DNA of 64,000 bases from Pohlia nutans (GCA_022496805.1 CM040100.1:19683009-19747008); one strand, 5' to 3'. Positions 34,256 through 46,531 are shown, numbered from the stretch's first letter. Notes: generated from the sequence alone by a model not told the origin. Numbers and translations: made by a program.

Positions 34256-35371
34256 TGAACCAAATGGGATTTTTAAAATGCTAAACATACCATATTTGAG
34301 AGATTTATACTTCTTTAGAATAGAACCAAAGTAAGTTATAAATAGAATCATGCTTTAAATGGATTTTAATAGAGCTTTTGGGGTTGGGAATGGAAAAAGG
34401 CATCTCGTCTAAGGGTTATGGATGATTTCTAGTGTTAAAGTCAACAACACTTCTTCTATTAGGTCTGCTATGAAATGTCACTTTTTAGGTCTCCCGTTCA
34501 ATGTTTGCTCTTAGTAACTTCCTCCTAAATCCTACTATTAAGACTACTAGTAAAGAAACTATCTTAATAAATCATGTAAAAATATTAATAGGACCAAAAG
34601 CATCGCCACAAATGAAAAAAATGTTTAGTGGTTTTGTACCTTGTCCAAAAAATGAATGCTTAGGTAGTTAGGGGTTAATTTATTACCAGAACTTTGGCCT
34701 TCATAATTTTTGCATAGGATATTCAAACCAAGTACCATAACGAAATAAAAGAGGGATATTACGGGGACCAAAAACTTAGAGGGACGTACTTTGTAAAAGT
34801 TACCTCGTGGTAAAACACATATATACAGTAATATTCAAAACCACATCAAAATCACATTCGATCGATTGAATTTTTATTTTGTTTTAAATAGGGACGCATT
34901 CAAAGTTGCCATGGGGGTTGATTTTAGAGTTCAAAGGGCTTTTCGGGGTTCGCATATCAGACCATTGCCCTTAATCCAAAACTGATGAAAATGACAAGCC
35001 AGGGTTATGAATTCCATTGTTTCAACATAGTCAAAATCAAATGTAAACAACATCAATGCAATATTTGTAAGATTATGATATCAACATCTACACCTATTAT
35101 AAATTTTAAGTCGGAAGTTAATAGCTATTACTTACAACAAAATCCATCAACAAATTTGGAATCAATATCATTCATTCCAATGTACATGAACATTCTAATC
35201 ATCATAAAATTCATACGTAGTTGCCAAAACAAAGGAGAACATTAGTTGTTTGTGATACTTCTATTCCCAAAAACAAACTTTTACAACATGTTCCAAACAT
35301 TTGATTTGAATACAATCATTCAGTTGCCACAGTATATAACATCTTTATGACTTTTCAATTCCACTCAAGTA

Positions 35372-36574
35372 CTACCTCCTATAATTTTCACCGAAATACG
35401 CCTTCAACCGATCTTCAAATTTCCTAGCCTCACTTGAATTTCCTAACAGTATATTCAATACATCTCCAATTGTCGGTCTTGATGTAGGATCAAATTGCCA
35501 ACATCTACCCAATAGATGACGTATCCAATCTTCAACATGTATAGGTACCTCTGGACGGAGTTGTTCATTGATCACAAGATCAATCAATGAAGAGGGCCTA
35601 TCCTTGAGTGGATGATCTTCAAACGGGAGCTTCCCTGTCAAGATTTCATAGCAAACCATCCCGTAGCTATAAACATCTACTGCTTTTGAAAACACCTCGG
35701 GCCTCTCGTTTGTTTTGTGGCCTTTGCACGCTTGTAATATCTCTGGTGCCCTAAAGAAATCGGTGCCCACAACTCCAATAGAGCATTCATAGTCCGCCAC
35801 AAAACATTTCCACCTCAGCCAACCATACTTTTTTTCATTTACAAGGACATTTGATGCCTTCAAGTCTCTATGAACAATGTCACTATTGTGTAGACTCTCC
35901 ACACCCAATGCAACTTGATACATCAATGATTCTCCTTCTTTCTTTGAAAACGGTCGAGAGTTTTTACCACTTCTCAATTTCATGTTACGTTCAATCAGAG
36001 CACGCATATCAAAATCTTGCTTCCGCATAAGGATTGCAAATCTTCCATCCTTCAACAATATCCCGAAAAATACCTTAGAAGTATACAATGGAACCCGCTT
36101 AGGAAAAGGTGACTTCCAATTTTCCAATGACTTGACATAGTTTAGGAACAATCCTTGGGGCAATTGGGACTTCACATGTCTTAAGAAAGTCCCCTCCTTG
36201 AAGACCTTTACCACATACTCAAGTCCTCGTCTTTGATCCTTTTCAACATTCTTTGGATGAAACCACTTGATCTGGACTTCATAGAGCTCAGCTTCGCCGC
36301 CCTCTGCAAACTTCTTCCCCACCACCAACTCGCCAAGATCTTCGTAATTCAAGCCTGTAGAGATACCATCACCAGTGAAATTCGCAAAGAAACCACCCCA
36401 GGTCAAATGTTCCTGCAAAGCCAAGAACTCTTGTTCATTGCTCACTTTAAAGTCCAGTTTCTCTTCATCCGTATAACCCAAGTGATCCGTCAAGATGCTC
36501 CAGTGAGACTTGGACCGCTCGATCTTCTCCTTCAACCGCAAATCTTTGAACTGGCACAAATATCCACCTCCCAT
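35372..36574 (-). CDS. TKL-type serine/threonine protein kinase, paralogue 2
   Basis: A 400-residue protein, one coding exon, starting MGGGYLCQFK. It aligns end to end with the kinase at 13415-14608, differing at scattered residues and by three extra residues (YTD after HLG). Kinase features: KKFAEGGEAELYE, VVK lysine, HRDLKASN (about 235-242), DYE in place of DFG, FRAPEIL and SRPTIGDVL. The frame has stayed fully open despite considerable base divergence, which suggests selection for a protein. Its leader intron (36878-36676) is conserved, but the TATA box upstream is lost (37182-37187), so expression may differ from paralogue 1. Substrate and pathway are unknown. Confidence 0.88.
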   Translation of the reverse strand: MGGGYLCQFKDLRLKEKIERSKSHWSILTDHLGYTDEEKLDFKVSNEQEFLALQEHLTWGGFFANFTGDGISTGLNYEDLGELVVGKKFAEGGEAELYEVQIKWFHPKNVEKDQRRGLEYVVKVFKEGTFLRHVKSQLPQGLFLNYVKSLENWKSPFPKRVPLYTSKVFFGILLKDGRFAILMRKQDFDMRALIERNMKLRSGKNSRPFSKKEGESLMYQVALGVESLHNSDIVHRDLKASNVLVNEKKYGWLRWKCFVADYECSIGVVGTDFFRAPEILQACKGHKTNERPEVFSKAVDVYSYGMVCYEILTGKLPFEDHPLKDRPSSLIDLVINEQLRPEVPIHVEDWIRHLLGRCWQFDPTSRPTIGDVLNILLGNSSEARKFEDRLKAYFGENYRR

Positions 36575-36675
36575 TGCTATTCCAGAAGTTCTTCAATGCA
36601 ACAACACAGTCGCTTTGCCAATCACTCTACAAAAGGAGGACCAGGTGCTACGACGATAAGCCACGGCTTTGCTCC

Positions 36676-36878
36676 CTGTAAAATAGTGTGGACAAAATCC
36701 AGAAAGCCAAGACTGTAAGAGAAGCCCGCATGCACAAACTGAAGACGGCTACTCAAATTTGCACCTTACCCAAGCGGGAAAAACCCTCGACATTCATGGA
36801 CGCCTTCCCTTAAGAACTACATGCTCGACGCTCAACAGGATCGCAACAACAACAGAATGAAGCAGCCGTAAAGCTTAC
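36676..36878 (-). other. 5' UTR intron of kinase paralogue 2
   Basis: The donor GTGCAG/GTAAGC and acceptor TTTTACAG define a 203-nt intron with sites matching paralogue 1. About 10 nt (AATCCGCCAG) are added in the exon upstream of the donor relative to paralogue 1. Confidence 0.55.
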
Positions 36879-37109
36879 CTGCACGGAATCCGCCAGGGGA
36901 TCGATGTTGTGCGCAGCTTCACAATCTCCAAGGCAGCGCCCGCACCCGTACCGCCGACACAGCTCCTTCCAAGTAAGCAAGCAAAGAGAGCAAGAAGAGC
37001 GCGTAGACTCCACACCAACGGCAACGGCAACACGCGCACTGCTACCTCCGACACAGCTCCTCCCACGCACGTAACGAGCATACACTCTAGAGGCGAGCTT
37101 GGATCCAAA

Positions 37110-37190
37110 TGCAAACCCTCGTGAAGAGAAGGAGGGAGGGGCGCAAGTGCTGGCTGGGGTTTGGGAGCCTCCCACAGTCGGTTCACAAGG
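37110..37190 (-). promoter_or_regulatory. Core promoter region of kinase paralogue 2, TATA box lost
   Basis: The pyrimidine patch is kept. At the position of the paralogue 1 TATAAA the minus strand reads TGTGAA within CACCTTGTGAACCG. If paralogue 2 is transcribed, it uses a TATA-less start or another promoter. Confidence 0.5.
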
Positions 37191-37639
37191 TGAGCAGTAA
37201 CGGAATATGCCCCTCTGATTCCGTAGACTTTCGATGCCCTACCCTTGACTTTGTAGGAGTGACGAAAGATCACATTGGCGGAGCAGCATTGAGCCCATTT
37301 CGTCGGCAAGGCAAATACTTCCTGATTGTTACTAGTCGATGTGAGACATTGATTCAGTATTTTCTCGTGAATATAATTGCAGGTGCACGCAACAGCGAAA
37401 TATGATATACCAAGTCTAGTGAGGGAGTGAGTTGCTTATTACAAGATTTTATCGTGAAAAATGATGGTGGATCCAGAGAGACTTGTGCAACGAGAGAAAC
37501 GAAAATGCTGAAGATTGGAAACTGTTTATGTATAAAGTAGATTCGTTACATGACATGGGACGACGAAGGCAAGTACTTCCTCATTAGATACTCGTATGAG
37601 ACGAACATCATTCTGCTGTTGCTCCTCGCTTGGATTCAG

Positions 37640-39110
37640 TAGTTTCTTTTTGATGTAATGAATTTCAGGTTACGTGAGAGGAGATCATTCAGCCTTGCTG
37701 CGGAGCCGGGCCGTGTGAAGGCCGCTGTGGAGTGCACGAGCCCTACGCGCCCACGAAAGCAGGCCGCCAGAATTGCAGCCATGGCGAAGTGAATGTGTGG
37801 TGGGATCCCTACCAGCCTTCGGAGATGGTGCACCGGGAATTTGCAGAGGCCATCTGGAATGGGACCTCGTCTTCCGTGAATCCCATGCCATTCTAGAAGG
37901 ACTCGGGCATGCATGCCGTTCGGTGACAGCCATTTGCACTTTCTGCCGCATTGCAACAGCAGGCACGGCTCTCTTGCACTCCCGGTACTTATTCGGTCTC
38001 TCTTGAGCTAGCTAATTATAAAAACACGAAACTTTGTTATCTAGAATCCAGTCAGTCCACAGAATCGGTGTCAGTAGGGTTACTAATTTTGCCGGTATCG
38101 TGACTTTCTTGAATCTGATTTTATGCTCTGTTCTTTAGATGCAAATTCACATACAAAGATTGAAAGAAGTAAAATTATGTGCGAACTAATACTGAACTAG
38201 AAATCTGAGAATGGAAATAATGGTTTTATTCCGTTTTCTGGTGCAATCCTGCGAGAATTACTACATCAAGATGCACATGGCGTAAGTTGAGCAACCAAAA
38301 ATCTCGCACTCGTTTCTAACTGTTTCAATTGGCACCAGCTTGATATGCAATGAAGTTATGCAATCACTTCGAAACCATTTCCAGAAAAAGGACAAGTAGT
38401 CGACCACTAGGATAATGCCAATCACCGCTGATGAGCAATCGCGTGAGGTAAGTACGTTACTGTTCTCTTTCCGCAAGGCTACTGCATAACGGAATTGAAT
38501 TGTTTTATTCCCTTTTCCAATTTCTAGTTTAGTTAGAATTCGATATGAGCGGTATTTAATGTGTCTCAATCTTTGAATGTGTTCTTACTGCTTAAGAACC
38601 GAGTCTTAAAGAACAGAATCGAAAAATGAAATACACAATCAAAGGGGCATTTAGAATTGGAATGAAACAGAGAATTCTGTCTTTCGTTAACCCCGAGTGC
38701 ATTTTGAACTGTAAAATGGATATCAGTAAATTGGCTTGCTACACACCTCTGGCTATAAACTCGCTATTCCCACTGTTCTTTGAAGCTTCACCTTAGTCAC
38801 AAGAGCAGGTTAAAGCGCCAACAGCCCAGGAAGGAAATTTGGCCCCACCCCTGCGGAATGTGATAGTCCTGGACGAAGCGTTTTTTCCTCAGTTGTACAA
38901 GTCGAGCAGCACTGACATGGCGATGACGACCACACGGAGAGATATTGACATTCTAACATGGCAGTTTCATATGGGATGGTTGTAGTGTATTTTTGATCTG
39001 GGAAAGTGACAATTGTGGGAAATTTGTCCGCCTTTCCCAGATGGGATTCTTGTTCTTATCTCCCAGTGGACGTGCAGCTTCTTGGACGAGTCATTTTACT
39101 GAAACAATGA
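37640..39110 (+). pseudogene. Decayed gene remains in unit 2 (single copy of the block doubled in unit 1)
   Basis: Corresponds to 15660-17100 in unit 1. Open islands (for example RESHAILEGLGHACRSV) are short and have no convincing splice pattern. It lies between the kinase promoter and the PDR-like exon, so it may hold 5' exons or introns of the same former gene. Confidence 0.35.
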
Positions 39111-39374
39111 CCTGTACGGATATGATGATATTTTTTTACGATATGATGAATCAAATCGGCCATTTTAAAACCTGGGTCCTTTGGAGTTTAGACTATAATG
39201 TGGTCATTTTCTTGCGGGGTCACGAACATGAACTATGCTAGTTTGCTTGCTCTTGTTTAGCTCCAGGTGATGGACTTGCAGAAGCAACGGTAACAATTTC
39301 TGCACCACAGGAGGCCCATGACAGCGAAGCATTGACAAGCACATGCTGAGGAGAAATTTTTCGAAGCTGTTTTT

Positions 39375-39643
39375 CGAAGGTGAGACGGGCACTTGAAGGA
39401 TCACATTCATGTGAAGTGGCGGAACGCAGAGTGCAAGTTCAAATGCGCGTCCCGTATGAAGCCACCAATCCAGCTATTAGAGTGATGGCGGAGAGAGTGC
39501 TTCTCAGTTTGGGCATTGAACTCCCCGCCACTGATATGCGGTACGAGAATTTGAGCGTGGATGCCGATTGCCGTGTGGCAGCGGGACGTTGCCCTCGCTC
39601 TGGAATGCTGTGCGCAACTTTCTTGAGGTATTTATCCATGTTT
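39375..39643 (+). pseudogene. ABCG/PDR-type ABC transporter exon fragment
   Basis: The frame from about 39380 reads AERRVQVQMRVPYE, then AERVLLSLGIELPATDMRYE and NLSVDADCRVAAGR. The phrase G-I-E-L-P...R-Y-E-N-L-S-V-D-A-D is characteristic of the segment just before the first nucleotide-binding domain in plant pleiotropic-drug-resistance (full-size ABCG) transporters. No Walker A, Walker B or signature motif follows in the next kilobase, so this is an isolated exon of a lost gene. The unit 1 copy at 18775-18935 is frameshifted. Confidence 0.5.
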
Positions 39644-40879
39644 ACAATTTCAGTTTGGATGTTTGAAAGCAAATGAAGGATCTTTTTGCACAAAACCTGA
39701 ACTCATCACACAAGTGGGAATCTGTACATTTTCAAATTGTAATTCATCTCTGTCAACATTCTTATATTTGCTGCACATTGTTGCAGTTGACTCAATACAA
39801 GGTGTAACTCGTGTGTTTCAGGGTTTGTTTTCTAATTTGAAATTTCTTCCTCCTCCTTTCTGGCTTGTTGAGTAATTAGCTAATCTCCACCGTTACTCGG
39901 ACTGCTTTCGTGTTGTCAGATCTACGGTACGTGAGTATTGATCTAGGTTTTTTACTTTCAAGTCGTTTTGATTTTTTGGAGATTCGGGTTGCGACGTGAA
40001 GAAAATCGAAATTCTCATTGTGATACTTGGATTCTGTACATTTTGGAAACCCCACTTATAAACAGGGCTTTATAATGAGCAGGAAATCTTGAAGTATTTG
40101 TGGACTGCTATGAGTGGGGGTCTAATTAGGGTTTTGGAAAGATGCTTGAGTGAGCAGGATCAACTCTTTTTTCTCGTGTTTCCAACCAAATCTGTTTTGG
40201 AGTTTATAGATACAAAGTAGAATTTTTACAAAGTTTGAGTCAATTGATTTTAGTATTGAATATTGCTATTCAAACATCGAAAATTTAAATTGAATCCTAT
40301 TTTTGTTTTGTCTTGATTTTGAATGCCATATTGAATCTAAGAAAGAAATATCATCATAATTGAACAAAACCTCATGGATTATGGACAATCACAGTTTGTT
40401 GGCTTTTTGAAAGCTGCTCATGTTTCAGTTGATTTGATTCATTTTTGTAATCCCAAAGGGGTGTAACAGAGTTTTTGACAGGGGTCTGAGATCTATGATT
40501 TAACTTGTCAGAATGTGGCAGTAAATTTGAGCTTTGTGACTTGAGGAGCCCCGTCTGGGCGTTAATTATTGTTGAAATTGATGCTGGGAATTGTTCGAAG
40601 GTTTGAACTGATATTGTCTTACTTTAAGCAAGCGATGTCTATTTGGAAGATTTTTTGTTGTAATCCCTATTCCTGCAGGACTGGAGCCGAGCAGGAGCAA
40701 ATATAGAGATGATTGTTGCATTTATTGGAAAAGAGGTGAGGTTTTTCTTTTCTTTTTTGCTTTTCGTACTTGTTGAAGTTCTGAGTGTTGGTCAATGTGA
40801 AGGGTTTAGCAATTTCTTTTAGGGTTTCTTTTGCAACACTTCTCTGTCTCGACTTATTCAAAAGTGTTTCCTATTGTGA

Positions 40880-41540
40880 ACAGCTCTGATATGAGCATAT
40901 TTCTCGAAGCCACTCCTCTGACGTTCTGAAGACCCTTCAGGTAAGGATCTTATTGAATCATCTTTATGCTCTAAAGGATCAAGGATTCATGGTTTTAAAA
41001 TGAAAAATTCAATTAATCATATTGTGAAATATATAATTCAAATGAGACTAAATTTTGTATCACTGGAATCAATAAAGAATGATGCATATGATGGTCAGGA
41101 AACAAACAAATTTGAACAAAAGGAAGTCCACATAGAACCTACTCAAAACTGCTAAAAAATACGAGGCCCAATTTGGACTTCTTCGTCTTCTAGGGGTTAA
41201 CTATGATGGAACCTAGAAGTATCTCACATGTATGGATGACACTTGCAATGTAAATGGGTGATTTTCCAACCTACAAGAGAAGGACTTAGTTGAATCTTCA
41301 AGCAATCCAAAGTTATGACTTTTGTTGATGAATGATTGACATTGAGAGCCGTGACGTGTTTAAATTGCAGGATTCTATGGCACTCGCCAAATGCACATTG
41401 TCAATTCCATACGTCACCGTAGCAAGCAACAAAGCCTCGGTTGCTGAGTTATTATTATCAAACGTTCAAACCAAGCTTGCGAAAATTAGACAAGCTGCAG
41501 TCATTGGATTTTTTCAATTGGTACGCATGATGTGAAGAGG
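40880..41540 (+). pseudogene. Recurrent unidentified exon pair, copy Z, split by a TTAA element
   Basis: The first exon (about 40883-40940) ends CTTCAG/GTAAGG, a proper donor that copies X and Y lack, but it has an in-frame TGA early on. A TTAA element and a deletion replace the intron part up to 41200. The second exon after AATTGCAG (41370) reads DSMALAKCTLSIPYVTVASN, then VAELLLSNVQTKLAKI. Confidence 0.45.
40969..41200. mobile_element. Truncated TTAA element (family G)
   Basis: The left end is clipped (CTAAAGGATCAAGGATTCAT) and the right end is TCTAGGGGTTAA. The right flank CTATGATGGAACCTAG equals the sequence after a plain TTAA at 19398 in copy X (CATCCTTAACTATGATGG), giving a half empty site. 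Confidence 0.65.
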
Positions 41541-41808
41541 CTCTCCGGTGTTCCTGATATTCAGGTCTTTTAATGCAACCCAAGCTTTGCTTTTCGATGA
41601 AAATCGTATTATCGTGGCTTGTCTTCTAGCCTAACTAGTGCTTTCCTCTTGAGTTGATCAAAGTGTCCAACCGCTAAAAGTCCACTTTGAAAGCTAATAT
41701 TTGATGATGGTATGTTTCAACACAATTTTATATTATTAAACGATGTAGGGTATGCTTTCTTCTTTCTATCGGTATGTTTTGTTGTGTTCCTTGAGCTTCC
41801 TAAATGAT

Positions 41809-42141
41809 TCAATTCAAGTCGTCTAGATACGTTTTGATATCTTTCTGCGACCATGGCTGCGAGGTCATGGCCAGAATCTCGGCTTTGTTGTAGACCCGCT
41901 TGCGATAATCATAATCGCCTCCAGAAGCAGTCTCGCCGACGTGGCGCAACTTGATTGGCTCCGAGCAGACCGGTTTCAGATCGATAACCAGAGCCGAAGA
42001 ACTGATTATGAACCCTCGCAACCGGTTATGAGCCACTTGCCCACTTGTGATGTGACCGCTGGTCCCACCACATCGAGCACAATTTGAAATTAACATCCAA
42101 ATAATGTGAACATTCATCAATAATTCAAATATTTCATCCAT
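41809..42141 (-). other. Coding-like fragment, possible exon of unknown gene
   Basis: A minus-strand frame of 110 codons. The part from TSGHITSGQVAHN through GETASGGDYDYRKRVYNKAE to WSQKDIKTYLDDLN is richer in G and C at third positions than its surroundings, which suggests coding origin. No start context, splice pattern or family was identified. It lies at the right edge of unit 2 and may be captured DNA. Confidence 0.35.
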
Positions 42142-43325
42142 TTAATAAAGGATGATGTTGCTCAGTAACATCTACAGTTAACAGAAATACACATGGTTTT
42201 TGATGTGGCATTCAACAATACACATGGTTTTCGACGTGGCATCAAACGATTGGGTTATTCAAAAGAACAGAAAGAGATTCATGTTGCAAAATGAAGTTGA
42301 AATTTCAAAGCTTCTACACAAACTCTAAGCTTCTGTGTCTAAACTTTTGTACACATTGGAGTTATCCTTAAAGTCCATCACATTTTGAAGAAGATACCAT
42401 GAGTTTTTCTTTATTATACTTTTATTTCTTCATTTCAAAGAGTTAAAAAACTTTTAGCTCTTTTCTTGATGCTAAAAAACTTTTGAAAACTTTTAAAGAC
42501 CACCAAGCTCTTACACACCTCTTACACACCTAATAATGATAAACCAGCTTGTAACCACGCAAGCTTGTAACCACTCAAAAAACTTATCAAAAAATCTAGT
42601 AACAAAATTTAAAGACAACGGGCAATCAAAGTCTACTTACTTATTTTGAACAAGGTACAAAAGAAATCTTTCACTTCAAATGTCAATATCTCACAATCTC
42701 TGTGGTCAAATGGTCAGAATATTTTACCATACTCCTCATAGTGTGGTTATTGCATCACTCATCACGAGTCAACATACTCAACCTTGTGTACATGCAAACG
42801 CAATTGAGTTAAGTTTTCTACAAGCCGCCATGATTAAACCCAATAAGCAGAAGAGCCATAACAGTCTTTGAATCGTCATTCCAATTCATGACTTAATTCA
42901 TTGTATGTGGCTTCAAAAGTGTCATTCACATGGCAAGACTAGGTAGGTGCCCTAACAGTAGGTCCTAGATAAATAATTCAGCACCAGAGGCTCCAAATGG
43001 GCCTATATTTCAACCCCAGTCTTAGTGGGGGCGAGCCATTCATAATCTCACAAGGCTCCACCAAATCGTCCAGCTTTGAGGGTTTAGTTAGTCTTGCAAT
43101 GAAACTTGCTTCATTTGTGTTCAAAAAATCATATAGCCTTGCTAACGTCAGGATGTCACGAGTAAATTATTCACAGGTGTATCCAAAATCCTGCCTCACT
43201 TCACTGCTTCTGAACATCGAAGCTCTTGCAGGGGCCTGTTTAGATTGCAACACCCAATTCTGAGGAAGTATTTCGTAGATGAGAAGGTTTACAGTACATG
43301 CACTGGGTGAAGTAATGGACCATTC
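42142..43325. other. Intergenic and probable 3' UTR of the PHD gene
   Basis: No supported gene. A local 30-bp repeat with ACACATGGTTTT(T/C)GA(T/C)GTGGCAT(T/C) occurs twice near 42190-42245. The part next to 43326 is likely the 3' UTR of the minus-strand PHD gene. Confidence 0.4.
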
Positions 43326-46300
43326 TTAAACCTCAGCAGTGTCAGATGGTGGCCAATTGAAGAACTGCCGCAAAAACTCCTTGGGAACCTGCCCAAATCC
43401 GTGAGAGATAGCGAGCATGGACTCGAATACATTCTGCTCTTCCTGTACCTGAGCCCATACAGGATTCACAGCAACCTCAATCTCTGCTCTTGGTTCATCT
43501 TTTTGATCCTTCAGAAGTTGATGTGGAAACACCTGCCCATTCTCTTTCTCACCAAATACATTATCCAGCTTACGGTACTGTTCAATGACAATACTCTTCT
43601 GGGCATTCAGTGATGCTTTAGCACTAGCATATTCTGCTGCCTGTGCCCTCTCAAGCTTCTCTAAGGCCTCACTGATCTGACGCTCGTACTTTGCTTCCAA
43701 GCCGGCAACAAGAGTCATCCCCAAGCTGGATATTGCTGGCAGCTCAACACTAGGCGCCTCTACAATATGTCCGCTAACCACGTCATCTTCCCCTGCACGA
43801 GGAGAATCTCCGCAATGTGAAGTCTCGACAACCTCACTTTCTCCAAAACCAGTAATGAATAAGTGTGGAGACAAACTTGGATCTGAATTCAAAACCTTGA
43901 GTGTACTGGGCGGGGTTTTGAGCAGACCAGCACCCTTCACCCTGTCTGTTATAGCTTCACACTGTCGTATGTGCTCTTCAATAGACAAAGTTGGAGGTTT
44001 GCACACACTCTGATTCAAGCGGCTCGACAATGAAGGTATACGCAACAGATGATCAGAAGGCTCCACGTTGAGAACGGGATGAAGACTTATGATAGCAACT
44101 CCATCACCTCTGTGGCATACAGTCAAAGCATCGACCGGAGACGTATCATTCGAGCCACCTTGCTGAAGAGGCCTGCTTTGACTTTTCTCTTGGATCCGGA
44201 GGGTGGAGAGATCCGGAGAGCCCACAGACATGACCAACTTATCTGAACCAGCCTCAGAAGGATGCGGTGAATCCTCCAATGCTCTTTCCCGTCCCATCGT
44301 TCGAGACCTTCCTGTGCCAGTAATTACATGCCAAAGTCAGAAATATGCTCGACAGATAGCTATGCACTACTGATCCAGTGTCCAACACAGAATATTGGTA
44401 TACGAGCAAAGACAAAATCCTCTAAGCTTCCATCACAAGACAGAACCCGAGTGACGATACCTACTAAGAACAGCAACAATGGGTGGGTCAGCAGAGAGTT
44501 CTCAAGACTAATAACCCCAAGCACCTCCGCCAACTAGCACAACCGAATTCATAAAAGACATGATATGCATCGACGTTCACTCACCAGTTGAATACTTGAT
44601 GTGACATTTGACTATCATGGACCCCTTGACCTGAAACACCACTAGCTCATGTTATCCCCAAGCAGCCTCAATTATCTGGAAAACAACCAATCGAGAGAAC
44701 TAGACATTGAACTTCAGACCAATTGGACCTATTGCAAAACATTTTATGAGTCACCTGATTGAAGCCCATGAAGTTGCTCAGTCAACTCTTTATAAACCTC
44801 GATGATAACACCTCCCTCTCGTATCTTCTTCAGAGCATCAGCAATCAAAGTCGCCCAAGTACTCTCAGCCTCGTCTTCAGGGTCTTGCACTGTTCGCAAT
44901 GCAAGCTGAAGAATACTTTCAACCGTGACCTGTGTAGCATTTTGATCCATGGCCTCCACCATGTGACTGACGGTGTCTCTCAAATCTGTCTTCCTGTCAC
45001 AGCGTCGGCAAATGTACTCCAAATCCAGTCCGTTCTTCTTGATAACCCCAGCTAACTGAGAATTCAATGCACACTCAAGGTGGGCTGCGGGTCCGCATAT
45101 GCCTTGCCCAGCGACAGGAAGGTTGCGGCACCGAACGACACTGAAATCATCAGAATTTGGCCGGAAAATCTCGCAACAAAGTATACACTTGCACTCAGGG
45201 CAGAAGTTAGGCTCAGAGCAACATATGTGACAGACCAAGCTCCCCAAAGATTCGGACGCACTATCCTTTCCCTTTGTAAGAATGCAATGTGGATTTCCTG
45301 CGCGACATTGTTTCTTCGGCATCAGCCAGTTCTCATCCCCATCCGTAGGTGGTGGTTTATCCCGTTTGGTTATTGGTTCTCGTCCCCGCTTGTCAGGGAC
45401 TTCCAAATCCTTGGGTGCAGGAATCTTCCAGTCAAACGCTTTGAAGATGTTGGAAGGGTCTGTCATTTGAGGAAAGTTTAGCTTGCAATACTCCACTAGA
45501 CTCTTTCGACTGGCAAATTCAATGGTTCTCCTTCCTTTCAAAAGGCTAGTTGGTAGCGTGACATATCTATCGATCCACAGCAAACTCGGTGATGCTCGCT
45601 TTCCCACTCTCCAACCCCATTTGTCATCAGGTTTTGGCCACCCCTGCGGAGCATAAGGCCAACCTTCGCCTCTCCCACTTTGCGGAACTGGCTCTCTAGG
45701 AAAGCTTTCAGGTACAGGCGGAGGGTCCGAGGAACTTACAGATGGATTCAAGGAAACCAAATTTGTTGAAGGAGAAATTGCAGCAAACGACTGATTTCCC
45801 ATATGTTTTGTGCCGGTAGGATCAAGGGCATTAATGTCTCGCTGCATGATTGAAGGAGATGGCGTGGGGATATCGAGGGATTCGGGAGGCAATACGCCAG
45901 CGGAGGTCACAGCGTCAGAAGTAGCTGAAGAGAAGGCAGCGATCGAAGATACTACCGGTTCTTTCAGTCCTGAGAAGATACAAACTATCAAGTGAGTGTG
46001 TAACATAAATACATATCCGACAAATGCTCATTCTAGGTCCCCAGTAATACATTTAAAGCCTGAAAATTTAACAAGTAAAATGTCAATTAACTCAGGCTGT
46101 TCTGGAGACATTAATCATAGCCTCTTCTTACAAGCTCCATCTCAGGAAATAGAATGAGAAAAAGCGAGCTGTTTTATCAACGCATAACCTGGATATTTAG
46201 AATAGGAAGAGGAGAGAGTACCTGATGGCAAGCGAGGATGAGGATGCTGGAGGAGATGAGTGTCATGTGAGGCATAAGCTGGTGTAGAAGGTGCGACAGA

Positions 46301-46531
46301 CACTGCAGATGATCTTAATGTTTCCAGCCCCAAGGTAGGAATCTCCAAATTTATAAAGGACGGAAATCCCATCGGCGGTGATTGCAAAAACCCGGGAGTG
46401 GTTCCTATATACTGTGATGGAGAAACCGAAACAGGATGAGAAGAGGAAGGTGAACTGCTGGCAATTCGAGCAGCTGAATGCCAAAGGACAGGATGCGGTT
46501 TACCATTCTCCCTGCTGCCTTCACCTTGCAT
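43326..46531 (-). CDS. PHD/Oberon-like nuclear protein, three coding exons, 836 aa
   Basis: The coding exons are 46531-46222, 45969-44755 and 44311-43326. All junctions are GT..AG and in phase 1, giving 836 codons. The start ATG at 46531 has an in-frame TAA about 40 nt upstream and no earlier in-frame ATG. Residues 1-205 are Ser/Pro-rich. Residues 206-284 hold a Trp-rich plant domain (GWPYAPQGWPKPDDKWGWRV, then IDRYVTLP and the FDWKIPAP end). Residues 325-437 are a Cys/His-rich atypical PHD finger of the Oberon type (CHICCSEPNFCPECKCILCC, HLECAL, YICRRCD). Residues 713-761 form a likely coiled coil (EALEKLERAQAAEYASAK). Such proteins are thought to act in the nucleus in chromatin or transcription control; that role comes from family knowledge. 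Neighbours do not suggest a pathway. Confidence 0.85.

Larger units (their letters stand above)
31150..41800. repeat. Segmental duplication, unit 2 (about 10.6 kb)
   Basis: Colinear with unit 1 (8184-20891) from the G/F element junction through the kinase, promoter, PDR-like exon and recurrent exon. It is preceded directly by a partial unit end (28576-31150). Divergence is visible throughout and the indels are discrete, so this is an old tandem duplication rather than a simple assembly repeat. Confidence 0.8.

Noticed and set aside
8184..41800. The two kinase units as an assembly (haplotig) duplication
   Set aside because: They differ by many substitutions, discrete insertions, a TATA loss and an internal duplication, and they are colinear in one contig. 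Read-depth analysis would still be a useful test.
45080..45481. 133-codon plus-strand frame
   Set aside because: Antisense shadow of the PHD exon, which has clear cysteine-motif content on the minus strand.
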